Positions 7,787 to 16,898 of a stretch of 55,689 nt of DNA are shown piece after piece. Source of the stretch: UBA5266 sp964610025. GTDB taxonomy: Bacteria; Bacteroidota; Bacteroidia; Bacteroidales; WCHB1-69. The notes under the pieces were generated by a model. That model did not search any database. It was not told the origin of the DNA and saw only the letters and a program-made list of their open reading frames with translations. The DNA is taken from the NCBI GenBank assembly GCA_964610025.1, contig CAZSTX010000005.1, positions 1-55,689 on the forward strand. Direction: 5' to 3'. The translations under genes and the position numbers were made by a program. Numbering within the stretch: the stretch's first letter is position 1; each line of letters opens with the position of its first letter.

Positions 7787-9388
7787 TTATTTTTCTTGCT
7801 TATAATGTATAATAGGCATTAGAAAAAGAAAAAACGCATTAAAAAAAGCAAAGAAAGTTACGCCATCTTGTCTTTCAAATGTATCATCTATTAGCATAGC
7901 AATAAACATAATAATTAGAAAAGCTAAAAAGAGATTATTTTTATACTTGCGAGTAATGATAATGGGATATAAAAAAGAAATCATTATAATGGCAAATCCT
8001 ATGATTCCAAACTGTATTAGAAAAAATAGATATTGATTATGGCTTAATTTATTTGAATCCTTAAGCGATGAGTTGCTTAGTTGCAGTTGCTGTGTAAAAT
8101 CATCTTTTGCATCTCCACTACCCACTCCTACCCAAGGATGTTTTAAAAAGAGATAATATGCATTTTTCCATAATTCAAAGCGTTGTGGCAAAGTGTATCC
8201 ATATACTTTATTATTTTTATTGTAATCGCTCATCTCCCATAGAAAACTGTATAAACGTGCCTTAAATCCAAAATGATTAAGATAAACAACATTAGCTATT
8301 CCGTTTTCAACATATCGAATATCTTCTGCTGATAATTTTCTGATTCCCTCTCTATCTTTTCTTAATCCTTTTGAGTTTAAATATCTTATTAAGGTTGATT
8401 TTATTGTATGCTTCCCATTGATAGTAGCATTATCAAAGTCGATACTACTTCTTTGATTCCATTCGTTTCTTAATTCTTCTTCACAAACATAAGAAAAAAC
8501 ATAACTCCCATTTTCAATTAAACTTTGTTCGATTTTATGGGTGTATACATTCCCTTCAACAGTATATTTATCTGCTTTTGTTGCTATAAAATCTACGGTA
8601 TAATATTGCTTTATTAAAATAGAAATATAAACAACAAAACCAGTTAGAAAAATGAAAAACAAGGAAAATAATGTTATTTTATAAGATTTATTTTTAATTT
8701 CAAGCATTTTTTTCAAAGTAAAAAATAAAGCTAAAAAAATCAATATACTAATAGCTGTTAATGCACCTATATAAAAAACGAGCAAGCATAGCCATATTAT
8801 ACATATTGCAAGTAAATACTTTAGATATTTTTTTTCTTCTTTTTTTAAAATTAAATAAATTGCTGTGGCAATACCAAAACAAAGATTCATTTCAAAGCGA
8901 ATGTAAGAAATGAAAACAGCTATTTCGCGTTTGTCAATCAAAGAGTTATTAAGTTGAAAAACAATAGTTCCATAAACAGAACTGATAAGCACCCCAATAA
9001 GATATATCTTCAATAGTTTGTTTATTTCGACATTGGTCAATGGTGTAGACGATGCGAAAATAATTGGCATAAACAACAAAGGCGTTTTCATCCAAACGTC
9101 TTTCCATGCTTGTTGATAATTATCGGTTAGAAAAAACCAAAGTATATAAACACTAAACAAAGCAAGTGTAAAGAATAAAGCCTTATTCTTTTTTATACGT
9201 TCCCATTTTTCTAAAAATTTCCCTTCTAAGAACCAATTTGCCACTAATACTCCGCCACCAATACTCATAAAAGGACGACAAAAAGGAATGCCTATAAGCA
9301 AAAGGATAATAGCTACAAAAAATACAAAACGATGAAATATCGCTTTGTAATATAAAAAGTTTGCTTTAAAGTTGTTATTTTCCGTCAT
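7787..9388 (-). CDS. O-antigen ligase / polymerase family membrane protein
   Basis: The product is a 533-residue polytopic membrane protein with roughly 11-12 hydrophobic segments. A large extracytoplasmic loop (about residues 265-420) is followed by LWKNAYYLFLKHPWVGVGSGD and SHNQYLFF, the pattern of the Wzy_C/O-antigen ligase family. These enzymes transfer or polymerise lipid-linked glycans at the periplasmic face. Whether this one is a ligase (WaaL) or a polymerase (Wzy) cannot be told from sequence alone. Its start overlaps the end of the upstream protease gene by 14 bases, so the two are co-translated. No glycosyltransferases are nearby. Confidence 0.75.
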   Translation of the reverse strand: MTENNNFKANFLYYKAIFHRFVFFVAIILLLIGIPFCRPFMSIGGGVLVANWFLEGKFLEKWERIKKNKALFFTLALFSVYILWFFLTDNYQQAWKDVWMKTPLLFMPIIFASSTPLTNVEINKLLKIYLIGVLISSVYGTIVFQLNNSLIDKREIAVFISYIRFEMNLCFGIATAIYLILKKEEKKYLKYLLAICIIWLCLLVFYIGALTAISILIFLALFFTLKKMLEIKNKSYKITLFSLFFIFLTGFVVYISILIKQYYTVDFIATKADKYTVEGNVYTHKIEQSLIENGSYVFSYVCEEELRNEWNQRSSIDFDNATINGKHTIKSTLIRYLNSKGLRKDREGIRKLSAEDIRYVENGIANVVYLNHFGFKARLYSFLWEMSDYNKNNKVYGYTLPQRFELWKNAYYLFLKHPWVGVGSGDAKDDFTQQLQLSNSSLKDSNKLSHNQYLFFLIQFGIIGFAIIMISFLYPIIITRKYKNNLFLAFLIIMFIAMLIDDTFERQDGVTFFAFFNAFFLFLMPIIHYKQEK

Positions 9389-11036
9389 TTTTTCGCAAAA
9401 CTCGTATATACTGCTCTTTATCTTCTATAATTTCTCTTGCTTTTTTAATCTCTGTATCCATCAATAGCGCTGCTTCTGCTCTGCCTTTTTGATAGTAATA
9501 ACGAGACACTATTTCTATATATAACAACTCTTTAATTTCTTTTTTAAATCGTTGTAAATCATTTGTTTTTTCTCTCATTATTGTTTCTTTCAATTTGTCT
9601 ATTTCTTTTGTAACATCAGGGGAAAATTTATCTTCTTCTACGCTTTTTTCTAAAATCGCCAATTGTTTTTCGCTATATGTTTCATAACTTACGTTTTGAG
9701 ATGCAAAATATTTCAAAAAATCGTCGTACATAGCATCTGTGAAAACAAAATTTTTAACCGCAGGAATATGATTATTTCTAAACTTAAATTCATTTGCATA
9801 GTTAAATATAATTCTATTTTCTAACATCGTTAATAAAACAGTACTGTAAATATCTGACGCTATCAAAATATCGGGTTCTACTCCACCATAATCATAAACA
9901 ACTCTTCCATTTTTTGTCTTAAATGCTACAGCATTAGAATCTGCTTTTAGTTTAGAATGGCCGCTATCGTCTCTATCAGAATAATCATATTTCTGAATAC
10001 ATCGTCCTGATGGAATATAATATTTCGATACTGTTACTTTTAATTTTGTATTATAGCTTAAAGGTAAAATATTCTGTACTAAACCCTTGCCAAACGTACG
10101 TCTTCCAATCACCAAACCTCTATCTAAATCTTGAATGGCACCAGCTACAATTTCTGAAGCAGAAGCGCTTGTTTCATCTACAAGAATAACCAATGGTATA
10201 TTGACATCGATTGGTTCGCTACGTGTATAATAAAACTGATTTCTATCTTGCAATTTTCCTTTAGTACTTACAACAAGTTCATTCTTAGGCACGAATAAAT
10301 TAACCAATTCAACAGCTTCGTTTAATAGCCCACCACCATTTCCTCTTAAATCAATGATTAAAGCTGTTATATTTTGAGATTTAAGTTGCAAAAATGCGTT
10401 TTTAACATCCATAGCCGCATTTTCCATAAATTGCGACAAGCGGATATAAGCTATATCGTTATTTATTTTAGCAAAATAAGAAACATTCGGAAGTTTAATT
10501 TCTTCTCTAATAATATTTTTAATAGTGCTTGTTTTTTTTCCATAAGGCATTATTTCTAATTTAACAGAAGTGCCAGGCTGCCCTTTTAAAATAGCACTGA
10601 CATCAGCAACTGTTTTCCCTTTTGCACTTTGACCATTAACGCTGATTATTTTATCACCAGCCTGTAAGCCAGCATTTAAAGCAGGAGACCCTTCATAAGG
10701 TTCAGCTATTGTTACATAATCGTCTGCTTGTTGAATAATAGCTCCTATTCCACCGTAATGCCCAGTAGTTAATAATTTGAACTCTTCCATTTGCGACTCG
10801 GGATAATAAATAGTATAAGGATCTAAATTGTTGAGCATTGCATTGATAGACACTTCTACTAAATCGTTAGGGTTAATATCGTCTACATAATTTTCATTCA
10901 ATTGCTTTAAAAGTGTGGCGTAAATATCTAAATTTTTAGCTATTTCGAAATCATTACGCACAAAACTTAATGTAATAGATATAATTAACGTAATGCTAAC
11001 TATTACTATAATGCTAATCTTTTTTTTATTTTTCAT
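9375..11036 (-). CDS. S41-family C-terminal processing peptidase (CtpA/Prc type)
   Basis: This is an exported serine protease of 553 residues. An N-terminal hydrophobic anchor is followed by a PDZ domain (GGIGAII to AGDKIISVNG, about 95-165) and the S41 catalytic domain. The domain contains RGNGGGLLNEAV, the serine-rich SASASE motif (290-295) with the catalytic Ser, and the general-base lysine in FGKGLVQ about 25 residues later. These proteases clip C-termini of periplasmic proteins. The charged C-terminal region (about 420-553) is predicted helical. It lies between rhomboid and the O-antigen ligase-like gene in a probable operon. Confidence 0.92.
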   Translation of the reverse strand: MKNKKKISIIVIVSITLIISITLSFVRNDFEIAKNLDIYATLLKQLNENYVDDINPNDLVEVSINAMLNNLDPYTIYYPESQMEEFKLLTTGHYGGIGAIIQQADDYVTIAEPYEGSPALNAGLQAGDKIISVNGQSAKGKTVADVSAILKGQPGTSVKLEIMPYGKKTSTIKNIIREEIKLPNVSYFAKINNDIAYIRLSQFMENAAMDVKNAFLQLKSQNITALIIDLRGNGGGLLNEAVELVNLFVPKNELVVSTKGKLQDRNQFYYTRSEPIDVNIPLVILVDETSASASEIVAGAIQDLDRGLVIGRRTFGKGLVQNILPLSYNTKLKVTVSKYYIPSGRCIQKYDYSDRDDSGHSKLKADSNAVAFKTKNGRVVYDYGGVEPDILIASDIYSTVLLTMLENRIIFNYANEFKFRNNHIPAVKNFVFTDAMYDDFLKYFASQNVSYETYSEKQLAILEKSVEEDKFSPDVTKEIDKLKETIMREKTNDLQRFKKEIKELLYIEIVSRYYYQKGRAEAALLMDTEIKKAREIIEDKEQYIRVLRKNDGK

Positions 11037-11099
11037 GTAAATAATTTTAAGAAAAAACGAAATATTAATATTTTTATTGCTGCTATTAAATGCTTAAAT

Positions 11100-11717
11100 T
11101 TAAGAAAAAGCATCTATTATGTTTAAGAAAAAATGAATAATTAATTTATAATCAAATATCAAAGCAAAAAAGAATCCGTAAATTGCTCCATAAAAATGAG
11201 CATTATGTCCTATATTATCAACATTTCTCCTTGACATATAGGCAGAATATGCCAAAAACAATATGCCAAAAATAAATGCCGGTATGCCGATTGGAATAAA
11301 AAAAAGATATATTTTCTGCATAGGATAGACTAAAATAGCAGCAAAAACCACTGCCGAAGTAGCTCCTGAAGCTCCTACTGCATGGTAATTATAGTTGTCT
11401 TTATGTTGCTTTAAATCAAACATTGTAGCAATAATAATAGAAGAAATATACAGTAGTGCATACATAAAATAACCTTTGCTATTAAACAAATAAACATAAG
11501 TCTTTTCTAACATGTTTCCAAACATCCACAATACAAACATATTAACAAACAAATGCAACCAGTTAGCATGAATAAAGCCATACGATAAAATGCGATACCA
11601 TTGGTGCCGATGCGCTACTGCATAAGCATTAAAAGACAAAGCATAAAATAAATCTTTTCTATTAAAAGCAATAATAGAAATAAACACAGTAATTAAAATG
11701 ATAGTTACATTAATCAT
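11100..11717 (-). CDS. rhomboid family intramembrane serine protease
   Basis: The product is a 205-residue protein with six transmembrane helices. The catalytic dyad is visible as GASGA (Ser117) and the H-x-x-G-x-x-x-G motif starting at His174. The oxyanion-supporting H-L-F-V-N (His55, Asn59) is in the second helix. The length and lack of an extra domain fit the bacterial GlpG-like core. A TACTTTTG box upstream and 63 bases to the S41 protease gene suggest it leads a protease operon. Substrates are not predictable. Confidence 0.92.
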   Translation of the reverse strand: MINVTIILITVFISIIAFNRKDLFYALSFNAYAVAHRHQWYRILSYGFIHANWLHLFVNMFVLWMFGNMLEKTYVYLFNSKGYFMYALLYISSIIIATMFDLKQHKDNYNYHAVGASGATSAVVFAAILVYPMQKIYLFFIPIGIPAFIFGILFLAYSAYMSRRNVDNIGHNAHFYGAIYGFFFALIFDYKLIIHFFLNIIDAFS

Positions 11718-11741
11718 CTTTTTTATAAAAAAATAAGATTA

Positions 11742-11749
11742 CAAAAGTA
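11742..11749 (-). promoter_or_regulatory. -7 box of the rhomboid operon
   Basis: The minus-strand TACTTTTG lies 24 bases before the rhomboid ATG at 11717, the same spacing as for dxr. Confidence 0.55.
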
Positions 11750-11773
11750 TATAAATATCTAAAGTAATATAAA

Positions 11774-11843
11774 AAAACGTTTCACTTCGAGCTAGTCCAT
11801 CTTATCCTACCAAGGAATCAAACGTTTTAATGTTGCAAAAGTA
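11774..11843 (-). ncRNA. candidate short hairpin RNA with own promoter (unit 1)
   Basis: On the minus strand a TACTTTTG box (complement of 11836-11843) is followed eight bases later by a structure whose 5' arm AAAACGTTT (11828-11820) pairs perfectly with a 3' arm AAACGTTTT (11782-11774) that runs on into further T residues. The transcript would be about 55 nt: a loop of 37 bases closed by a terminator-like stem. The enclosed sequence is GC-richer than its surroundings. No coding frame fits. There is no clear -33 box, so expression is a prediction. Confidence 0.35.
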
Positions 11844-12094
11844 ATAAAACAAACAATATATATGCTCTCTAAAATAAGAAAACCAACATTGCAATTGTGT
11901 TTAACAACTGTTACGAACTTTTCGGCACATCAAACTGCAAAAACAGATACGTTAAAATAATAATGGATAAAATGAGAATAGAGACTATTGTTGAGGAACT
12001 TAAAAAAACATAATAAATTATGGCTTTAGAAAACACGAGCTTGAAAACTCTCACCCTTTCGGTTTTCTATAATGCACAAATGCAATTATATATA
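11844..12094. other. intergenic stretch, possible gene debris
   Basis: Two tiny open frames are seen on the plus strand (ATG near 11963 and near 12020) but neither is supported by length or context. TAGAAAAC (12027-12034) can pair with GTTTTCTA (12062-12069). I see no gene here. Confidence 0.4.
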
Positions 12095-12167
12095 AAAAAA
12101 GGAATAATCCATTTCCATACCCAACAGGGGTAGGCTGTTATTATTCCTTTTTTATAATGCAAAAATA
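12095..12167 (-). ncRNA. candidate short hairpin RNA with own promoter (unit 2)
   Basis: On the minus strand a TATTTTTG box (complement of 12160-12167), with a TTTG 15 bases farther up (12183-12186), is followed seven bases later by a 14-bp perfect stem (12153-12140 with 12108-12095). The stem's 3' side ends in CCTTTTTT. Inside is a second hairpin, TACCC / GGGTA around five bases (12118-12132). The unit is also a good bidirectional terminator. Because the promoter abuts the stem with the same geometry as unit 1, a dedicated RNA of about 60 nt is plausible. Confidence 0.4.
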
Positions 12168-12299
12168 AAATAAATTTTAATACAAACTTAAAAAGTAAAA
12201 CAAACAACAAAACAAAAAGTAATATCTTGAATATCAAAATACTAAGAATTTTCATATAAAATTAACTCAATTTTTAGTTAAAACAACATTATATTTTTA

Positions 12300-12307
12300 T
12301 ACTTTTG
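12300..12307 (+). promoter_or_regulatory. -7 box of the metalloprotease gene
   Basis: TACTTTTG matches the Bacteroidota -7 box and lies 58 bases before the ATG at 12366. No TTTG is seen at the -33 position. Confidence 0.5.
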
Positions 12308-12365
12308 TAACCTATTTTTTATATAGATTATATAACATTTTTTAATAAAATTAATTAAAACATAA

Positions 12366-14825
12366 ATGATTAAAAGTATTTATAACAGCAAGAAAAACAG
12401 GACAAAAAACAATAGGAACACTGCAATAAAGCAAATATTATTCATTTTATTCGTAACTATTAGTTTTAATTTATTAGGACAGCAAGTGCATAATTTAAAT
12501 AACAATAGCAAGCAAATGGAAGCATATCTCAACTCATTAGATGCTATGCCACAACATGATTTATCAGAAGGAGTAATAAACATTCGCTCTTTTGAAATCA
12601 ATCCTAATTTGCAAAATGCAAGAAAAATATCTACGGGAGATACTATTGTATTGCAATTATTTAAAGATAAAAACTACCAAGCAATAGTTCATGCTAACTA
12701 TACTGATATAAATGGTAATTTTACTATCATTTTAAAATTATCAGACTATCCTATGGCTAGCGGCTTTATTACAACAAGTCGCAAAGAAAAATCACTTTTT
12801 TCAATATCCATACCCGAATTAAATCAAGAGTTTATAAGTAAAGGAAACGTTTTCTCTCCAATTGATTTTTTAATTGAAATAGAAAACACTATCGATACTA
12901 ACTTAAAAAACGATTATTTAGAAATACCAAAAGAAATTCCAGCAATAGAACTCAAAGAAGATGAAGGCTATATAATAGAAAAAGATTTACTCCCAGATAC
13001 CGAAGCAGACGGATACCCATGTGAAAAAGACCCTAATTTAAAAGGCAGCGATCCTGCTACAATAGACCTATTAATAGTTTATACACCAGCTGCTAAACTA
13101 TGGGCTGATACCAATACAAATGGTATAGAAAATGCCATTGCTGGTGCAATGGCAAAAACAGCAGAAGTGGTAAATAACCAAAAAAATGGAGATAGTATCG
13201 TATTAGTACATTCAGCATTAGTAAATTACGTAGAAGATGGCAGCGACCAAATGAGCACAGATTTAAACAGATTAATGAATACAGCAGACGGTTATATGGA
13301 TGAGATACATCAATGGAGAAAAGAATATAATGCCGACATTGTATCTCTTTTTGAGTTTTATCCGGCTACAGTTGGTGGACTGGGATATGTATTGACAGAT
13401 ACAAACAAAGGAAGACATGAATATGCTTTCAATGTATGCCGAATACAACAAGCTTATAACGACTACACTTTAATACACGAAATGGGGCATAATATGGGCA
13501 TGAGACACGACAGAGAGAACAATTCGGGCGAGCCACTTTATCCTTATGCACTCGGTTGGCGTTGGAAAGGTAATAGCGGCACAACATGGCGTTCGGTAAT
13601 GGCTTATGCTCCTGGCAATAGAACACCTTATTTTTCAAATCCAAATCAACTTCACGATGGTGTGCCTACAGGTAACGACACCTCCAACAACGCACGTGTT
13701 TTTAGAAACACCAAACATACAGTTGCTTTTTATAGCGATATATTAAATAATTTACCTCAAGCACCAAAAAATGTAATCGTTTCAAATTTAGGAAACAATG
13801 GAGCTACTTTTAGTTGGGATAGCAACGTAAATGCTGCCGGCTATAGAGTTTATACATATTTGGGAAGTGGTTATGTTTTCTGGAGTACAACCAACGCCTC
13901 ATACACAGTCTATTCCCCAACTTACTTTAACCCTTGCAATACGTATCAAGTAATAATTGCAACTGTCAACAATTGCGGAGATGTAACGCGAGGCGAAACT
14001 ATTACATTTTCGACCAAATGCCCCAACGACCCCACAGTTACTACTTTGCCTGCTACTGATATAAGTGTCAATTCGGCAGTACTTAACAAAACGACAAGCA
14101 ACAATGGAGATGCTATCTTATCCGAAGGGTTTTATTACAAAGAATTAAATGCCGACACTTGGCAAAATAGTGCCGATGGTAATCTATCTGGATTAATTGA
14201 AAGCGAAAAATACAAATATTACGCTTATGCAACAACAGCAAAAGCAACATACAATGGAAATGTATTAACATTTATTACCTCGTCATCTGGACCTTGCGAT
14301 AAACCTAACAACTTAAATGCTCCACAAGAATACATCACTGAACAGTCAGCACTCATTAATTGGAATGGCACTACTGCCGAATATATATTAGAATATAAAG
14401 AAACAAAAAATACTCAATGGACAATTTACACTCCTAATCCCACTACAACAAGTCTTACGCTCTCCTCTCTTTCAGATGATACAGAATACAATGTGCGTCT
14501 AAAAGCCATTTGTGGCAGCTACAACTTAAGCGAATACAGCGACACCATCACTTTTAAAACAATCAAAGACAGTTCGCCTATTGCTTCAAATTCAAAAAAA
14601 AACAACTCATTATACATTTATCCTAATCCCTTCAGTAATGAAATTTTTATTAAATCAGATATAACAATAAACAAAATTGAATTATATAGTATTTTTGGCA
14701 GCCTATTGTTTACTGAAAATAACTTCAATAAAAAAATAACTATTCCCGACCTCAGTGCTAGTATTTATATTCTAAAAATTCACACCGAAAATGGGATAAA
14801 AACTCATAAAATTATAAAAGAATAA
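12366..14825 (+). CDS. secreted metzincin metalloprotease with Fn3 domains and T9SS sorting domain
   Basis: The product is an 819-residue exported protease. It has a long positively charged start, then a hydrophobic signal segment ending near LLGQ (residue 39), and a pro-region to about 225. The reprolysin-like catalytic domain (about 230-465) carries the zinc motif HEMGHNMGMRHD (H371, E372, H375, H381) and the Met-turn SVMAY (M412). Three fibronectin-III-like modules follow (about 470-555, 560-640, 655-735). The last 75 residues (YIYPNPFSNEIF to the basic end THKIIKE) form a type A T9SS C-terminal sorting domain, so the protein should be exported by the type IX system and cleaved on the surface. 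It is monocistronic and next to no obvious partner. Substrate unknown. Confidence 0.9.
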   Translation: MIKSIYNSKKNRTKNNRNTAIKQILFILFVTISFNLLGQQVHNLNNNSKQMEAYLNSLDAMPQHDLSEGVINIRSFEINPNLQNARKISTGDTIVLQLFKDKNYQAIVHANYTDINGNFTIILKLSDYPMASGFITTSRKEKSLFSISIPELNQEFISKGNVFSPIDFLIEIENTIDTNLKNDYLEIPKEIPAIELKEDEGYIIEKDLLPDTEADGYPCEKDPNLKGSDPATIDLLIVYTPAAKLWADTNTNGIENAIAGAMAKTAEVVNNQKNGDSIVLVHSALVNYVEDGSDQMSTDLNRLMNTADGYMDEIHQWRKEYNADIVSLFEFYPATVGGLGYVLTDTNKGRHEYAFNVCRIQQAYNDYTLIHEMGHNMGMRHDRENNSGEPLYPYALGWRWKGNSGTTWRSVMAYAPGNRTPYFSNPNQLHDGVPTGNDTSNNARVFRNTKHTVAFYSDILNNLPQAPKNVIVSNLGNNGATFSWDSNVNAAGYRVYTYLGSGYVFWSTTNASYTVYSPTYFNPCNTYQVIIATVNNCGDVTRGETITFSTKCPNDPTVTTLPATDISVNSAVLNKTTSNNGDAILSEGFYYKELNADTWQNSADGNLSGLIESEKYKYYAYATTAKATYNGNVLTFITSSSGPCDKPNNLNAPQEYITEQSALINWNGTTAEYILEYKETKNTQWTIYTPNPTTTSLTLSSLSDDTEYNVRLKAICGSYNLSEYSDTITFKTIKDSSPIASNSKKNNSLYIYPNPFSNEIFIKSDITINKIELYSIFGSLLFTENNFNKKITIPDLSASIYILKIHTENGIKTHKIIKE

Positions 14826-14982
14826 AATAAAAAGAATATTATCAATTCTAATACTATTTAGAATCAAAAAAATCTAATTTATTAGCTACTTTTACTTTAA
14901 GACAATCACAATTAAAGATAAGTGTTTAATATTCAATCTTTAAATTTTATATTGAAAATTAAAAACATACGTTTTAATTTGC

Positions 14983-14990
14983 TATTTTTG
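14983..14990 (+). promoter_or_regulatory. -7 box upstream of the aminotransferase
   Basis: TATTTTTG followed by C lies 37 bases before the ATG at 15027. No strong -33 box is seen at the right spacing. Confidence 0.5.
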
Positions 14991-15026
14991 CAATTACTTA
15001 ATTTTAATAATTACTAAATAAATATA

Positions 15027-16235
15027 ATGAATATGGAAATATTAGCCAACAGAGTATTGCAAATGTCAGAATCAGAAACCTTAGCTATGACAAGAATAGC
15101 AAGAGAACTCAAAGCGCAAGGTAAAGATGTTATCAGTTTAAGCATAGGTGAACCAGATTTTAACACACCTGAAATTATTAAAGAATCGGGAAAAAAAGCT
15201 ATCGATGATAATTATACGCATTATCCCCCTGTACCAGGATATGCTGACTTAAGAGATGCTATCAGTAAAAAATTTAAAAGAGATAATAATTTAGATTATA
15301 AACCTGAACAAATAGTTGTCTCAACAGGAGCTAAACAATCTATTTTTCAAACCGTTATGACATTAGTCAACCCTGGTGACGAAGTCATTATTCCAGCACC
15401 CTACTGGGTATCGTATAAAGAAATTGTGAAAGTAGCTGAAGCAAAAACTATTTTTATAAAAACTACTTTAGAAAATAATTTTAAAGTAACAGCAAAACAA
15501 TTAGAAGAATACATTACTCCTAAAACAAAACTTATCATGTTTAGCAGCCCATCTAATCCCACTGGCATGCTTTATACAAAAGAAGAGTTAAAACAGATAG
15601 CCGATGTATTAGCTAAAAATCCTCACGTATTTGTCATGGCTGACGAAATCTATGAGCATATTAATTTTGAAGGAAAACATGAAAGTATTGCTCAATTTGA
15701 TTATATCAAAGACCAAATTATTACAGTAAACGGAGTTGCAAAAGGTTTTGCTATGACAGGATGGCGTATTGGATTTATAGGCGCTCCTTTACAAATAGCC
15801 AAAGCTTGCGATAAACTGCAAGGACAAGTAACATCAGCCACCTGTTCCATTGCTCAACGTGCTACAATAACAGCCATGGGATTAGACCCTTCTAATAGTA
15901 AAGATATTATTACAATGCGTAATAAATTTCTCGAACGCAGAGATTTAATGTACAAATTATTAAAAGAAATACCCGATATAAAAGTCATACTTCCACAGGG
16001 AGCTTTTTATTTCTTTCCAGAAGTAAATGCATACTATGGCAAATCTTATGATAAATATACTATCAACGACAGCAACGATTTAGCCATGTATTTATTGTAT
16101 GAAGCTAATGTTGCATTGGTTCCAGGAGCCGCTTTCGGCGATGACAATTGCATACGCTTTTCATATGCCACCTCCAACGAATTGCTTATTGAAGCAGTAC
16201 GTCGTATCAAAGAAGCTTTATTAAAATTAAAATAA
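15027..16235 (+). CDS. class I pyridoxal-phosphate aminotransferase (aspartate aminotransferase type)
   Basis: The product is a 402-residue cytosolic fold-type I enzyme, most like class Ib aspartate aminotransferases that interconvert aspartate and oxaloacetate with 2-oxoglutarate. It contains SIGEPDFNTP near the N-terminus, SPSNPTG, the PLP-contacting DEIYEHI, the Schiff-base lysine K239 in VAKGFAMTGWRIGF, and the carboxylate-binding Arg in IRFSYA near the C-terminus. A second ATG two codons downstream is an equally possible start. Exact amino-acid specificity (Asp versus aromatic or prephenate) cannot be fixed. rdgB follows 20 bases later. Confidence 0.9.
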   Translation: MNMEILANRVLQMSESETLAMTRIARELKAQGKDVISLSIGEPDFNTPEIIKESGKKAIDDNYTHYPPVPGYADLRDAISKKFKRDNNLDYKPEQIVVSTGAKQSIFQTVMTLVNPGDEVIIPAPYWVSYKEIVKVAEAKTIFIKTTLENNFKVTAKQLEEYITPKTKLIMFSSPSNPTGMLYTKEELKQIADVLAKNPHVFVMADEIYEHINFEGKHESIAQFDYIKDQIITVNGVAKGFAMTGWRIGFIGAPLQIAKACDKLQGQVTSATCSIAQRATITAMGLDPSNSKDIITMRNKFLERRDLMYKLLKEIPDIKVILPQGAFYFFPEVNAYYGKSYDKYTINDSNDLAMYLLYEANVALVPGAAFGDDNCIRFSYATSNELLIEAVRRIKEALLKLK

Positions 16236-16255
16236 TTTTTTTTATATCAACTTCT

Positions 16256-16831
16256 ATGCAATTGATATTTGCTACGCACAACCAACATAAACTTCAAGAA
16301 ATACAATCTGTATTAAATAATTCTTTTCAATTATTATCTCTTGCAGATATTGGCGTGCATGAAAATATACCCGAAACAGCTAATAATATTAGCGAAAATG
16401 CTTTATTAAAAGCTCGTTATATCTACAACCTATATCGTCAGCCTTGCTTTGCTGACGATACAGGTTTAGAAATAGAAGCAATCAATGGCAGACCAGGTGT
16501 TTATTCTGCTCGCTATGCCGGCAAAAACTGCAACTTCGACGATAACATAAACAAAGTTTTAAACGAAATGCTCAGTATTTCGAACCGTAAGGCTTGTTTT
16601 AGGACTGTAATAGCACTAATTATAAATGCTAAAGAGTATAGTTTTGAAGGTAAAATTGAAGGCGAAATTTTAGTAAGTAGAAAAGGGAAACAAGGTTTTG
16701 GATATGACCCCATTTTTCGACCAAAAGGCTATAATAAAAGTTTTGCCGAAATGGAAATAATAGAAAAAAATCGTATTAGTCATAGAGGAATAGCTGTCAA
16801 TAAACTTATTACATTTTTAAATACGATTTAA
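16256..16831 (+). CDS. rdgB: XTP/dITP pyrophosphatase (RdgB/HAM1)
   Basis: This enzyme hydrolyses the deaminated purine triphosphates dITP, dXTP and ITP to monophosphates, keeping them out of DNA and RNA. The 191-residue protein has the family signature ATHNQHK at the N-terminus, the ADDTGLEIEAINGRPGVYSA loop and the C-terminal GFGYDPIF and ISHRG motifs. The length is normal. It lies between the aminotransferase and AMP nucleosidase, so a small nucleotide-housekeeping cluster is possible. Confidence 0.95.
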   Translation: MQLIFATHNQHKLQEIQSVLNNSFQLLSLADIGVHENIPETANNISENALLKARYIYNLYRQPCFADDTGLEIEAINGRPGVYSARYAGKNCNFDDNINKVLNEMLSISNRKACFRTVIALIINAKEYSFEGKIEGEILVSRKGKQGFGYDPIFRPKGYNKSFAEMEIIEKNRISHRGIAVNKLITFLNTI

Positions 16832-16898
16832 AACTTATTATAAAAACATATCCTATTTTGATATATTTATTGCAATAATTATTCAATAGTAGAAAAAT

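Noticed and set aside
11786..11843. The segment with GGAATCAAAC looked for a moment like the end of a tRNA gene.
   Set aside because: There is no cloverleaf: neither an acceptor stem nor an anticodon arm can be formed, and the closing arms are AAAACGTTT repeats.
11940..12093. Two short plus-strand frames (MDKMRIETIVEEL and a following MALENTSLKTL) that read faintly like protein starts.
   Set aside because: Both are under 30 codons, the second runs into the hairpin, and neither has a recognisable family.
12067..12255. Minus-strand 62-codon hydrophobic frame that looks like a small toxin or membrane peptide.
   Set aside because: Its Leu/Phe/Ile richness follows from AT-rich sequence, its second half reads through the perfect hairpin at 12095-12153, and no promoter precedes it.
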